This document shows positions 63,664 to 64,000 of a stretch of DNA of 64,000 nucleotides, in pieces; positions within the stretch are counted from its first letter, which is position 1, and each line of letters starts with the position of its first letter. Where the stretch lies: the NCBI RefSeq assembly GCF_001050195.2, contig NZ_DF967965.1:1629150-1693149 (forward strand), read 5' to 3'. Position numbers and translations under genes: made by a program. A model generated the notes under the pieces. The model saw only the letters and a list, made by a program, of their open reading frames with translations, made no database searches and had not been told where the DNA came from. The DNA comes from Anaerolinea thermolimosa (GTDB lineage: Bacteria; Chloroflexota; Anaerolineae; Anaerolineales; Anaerolineaceae).

Positions 63664-64000
63664 ATGGCTTCCAAAGGGATGAGATCAGGAAGAACCCTTT
63701 TTGCTCTTGGGTTGGGGTATTTAATTGACCAGGGTGAAGCCCAGGCCATGGGTGTCTTATCACCGATCATTCAACGAATCTGGGGCATCAGTTTCGGGAT
63801 GATCGGCCTGATGGAAACCCTGCGCAGTATCGCCCAGACCGTTTCGGCACCTTTCTGGGGATATGTAGCAGATAAGTATTCCCGAAAAAAAGTTTTGATC
63901 TTTGGCACCGGAATATGGGGATTGTGGACAATCGCTGTTGGGTTGATTCCCAATTTCTCCAGCATGATGATTATTCGCGCCATCTCCGGGCTTGGTCTGG
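63664..64000 (+). CDS. MFS transporter, partial (C-terminus beyond window)
   Basis: The first 112 codons of a transporter, open to the window edge. The start at ATG 63664 (MASKGMRSGRTLF) has GAGG nine bases before; TTG 63655 is an alternative. The first spans are GYLIDQGEAQAMGVLSPII and LMETLRSIAQTVSAPFWGYV, and YVADKYSRKKVLIFG is the MFS loop signature between spans 2 and 3. Confidence 0.8.
   Translation, partial: MASKGMRSGRTLFALGLGYLIDQGEAQAMGVLSPIIQRIWGISFGMIGLMETLRSIAQTVSAPFWGYVADKYSRKKVLIFGTGIWGLWTIAVGLIPNFSSMMIIRAISGLGL

Overview
The window looks like a chromosomal segment of an anaerobic member of the Chloroflexota, most likely class Anaerolineae. The lineage is inferred from gene style, not from a marker tree. 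The clues are Ser/Pro/Thr-rich lipoproteins with an NBR1-type Ig domain, a TPR protein with ALAWLE-type modules, a mevalonate-pathway decarboxylase, a K+-independent membrane pyrophosphatase and oxygen-sensitive enzymes (glycyl radical enzyme, indolepyruvate:ferredoxin oxidoreductase). I see no phage, insertion sequence, CRISPR array or rRNA. One tRNA (Asp-GTC) is present. Most genes are housekeeping and sit in short tight operons, often with ATGA stop/start overlaps.

Layout. 1-2682 (-): two polytopic membrane proteins, the first cut by the window edge. 2781-6014 (+): a zinc-ribbon coiled-coil protein, probably made from a leaderless mRNA, followed by a membrane-anchored NACHT-HEAT ATPase. 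6064-15683 (-): yggU-yggT-yggS-pgeF, a thiol-redox set (glutaredoxin/DUF2085 fusion, TlpA-like, CcdA), an L,D-transpeptidase, hutH, a phytol/dolichol-kinase-like protein, smpB and an MFS carrier. 15808-18607 (+): pfkA, patatin, small membrane protein, esterase. 18641-20799 (-): SH3b protein and zwf. 21025-24112: DegV, ABM monooxygenase, aldo/keto reductase, pseudouridine synthase. 24172-26490 (-): hppA. 26798-30653 (+): Gld-like ABC exporter set. 30814-35735 (+): rpoD, TPR/acidic repeat protein, ndk. 35844-40160: tRNA-Asp, divergent marR/cupin pair with clear operators, mvaD, plsY, GT2.

The most notable part is 40258-58679. A divergent two-component pair (40258-42726) flanks hpdB-hpdC-MFS-hpdA (42916-48378), a 4-hydroxyphenylacetate decarboxylase system that makes p-cresol. 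The catalytic Cys/Glu pair, the substrate-binding His and Glu, the radical Gly, and all eight Fe-S ligands of the small subunit are visible. Six kb further on lies an operon for ADP-forming acyl-CoA synthetase, iorA and iorB (54102-58679). Together these would take 4-hydroxyphenylpyruvate to 4-hydroxyphenylacetyl-CoA, then 4-hydroxyphenylacetate plus ATP, then p-cresol plus CO2, a tyrosine fermentation route. Between them lie thrC, soluble pyrophosphatase and a three-gene biotin-dependent acyl-CoA carboxylase.

58840-64000: an ABC-F ATPase whose leader holds a six-codon reading frame and a terminator-like hairpin, an iron-type alcohol dehydrogenase with altered metal ligands, an NBR1-Ig lipoprotein, a tRNA-dihydrouridine synthase and the start of another MFS gene.
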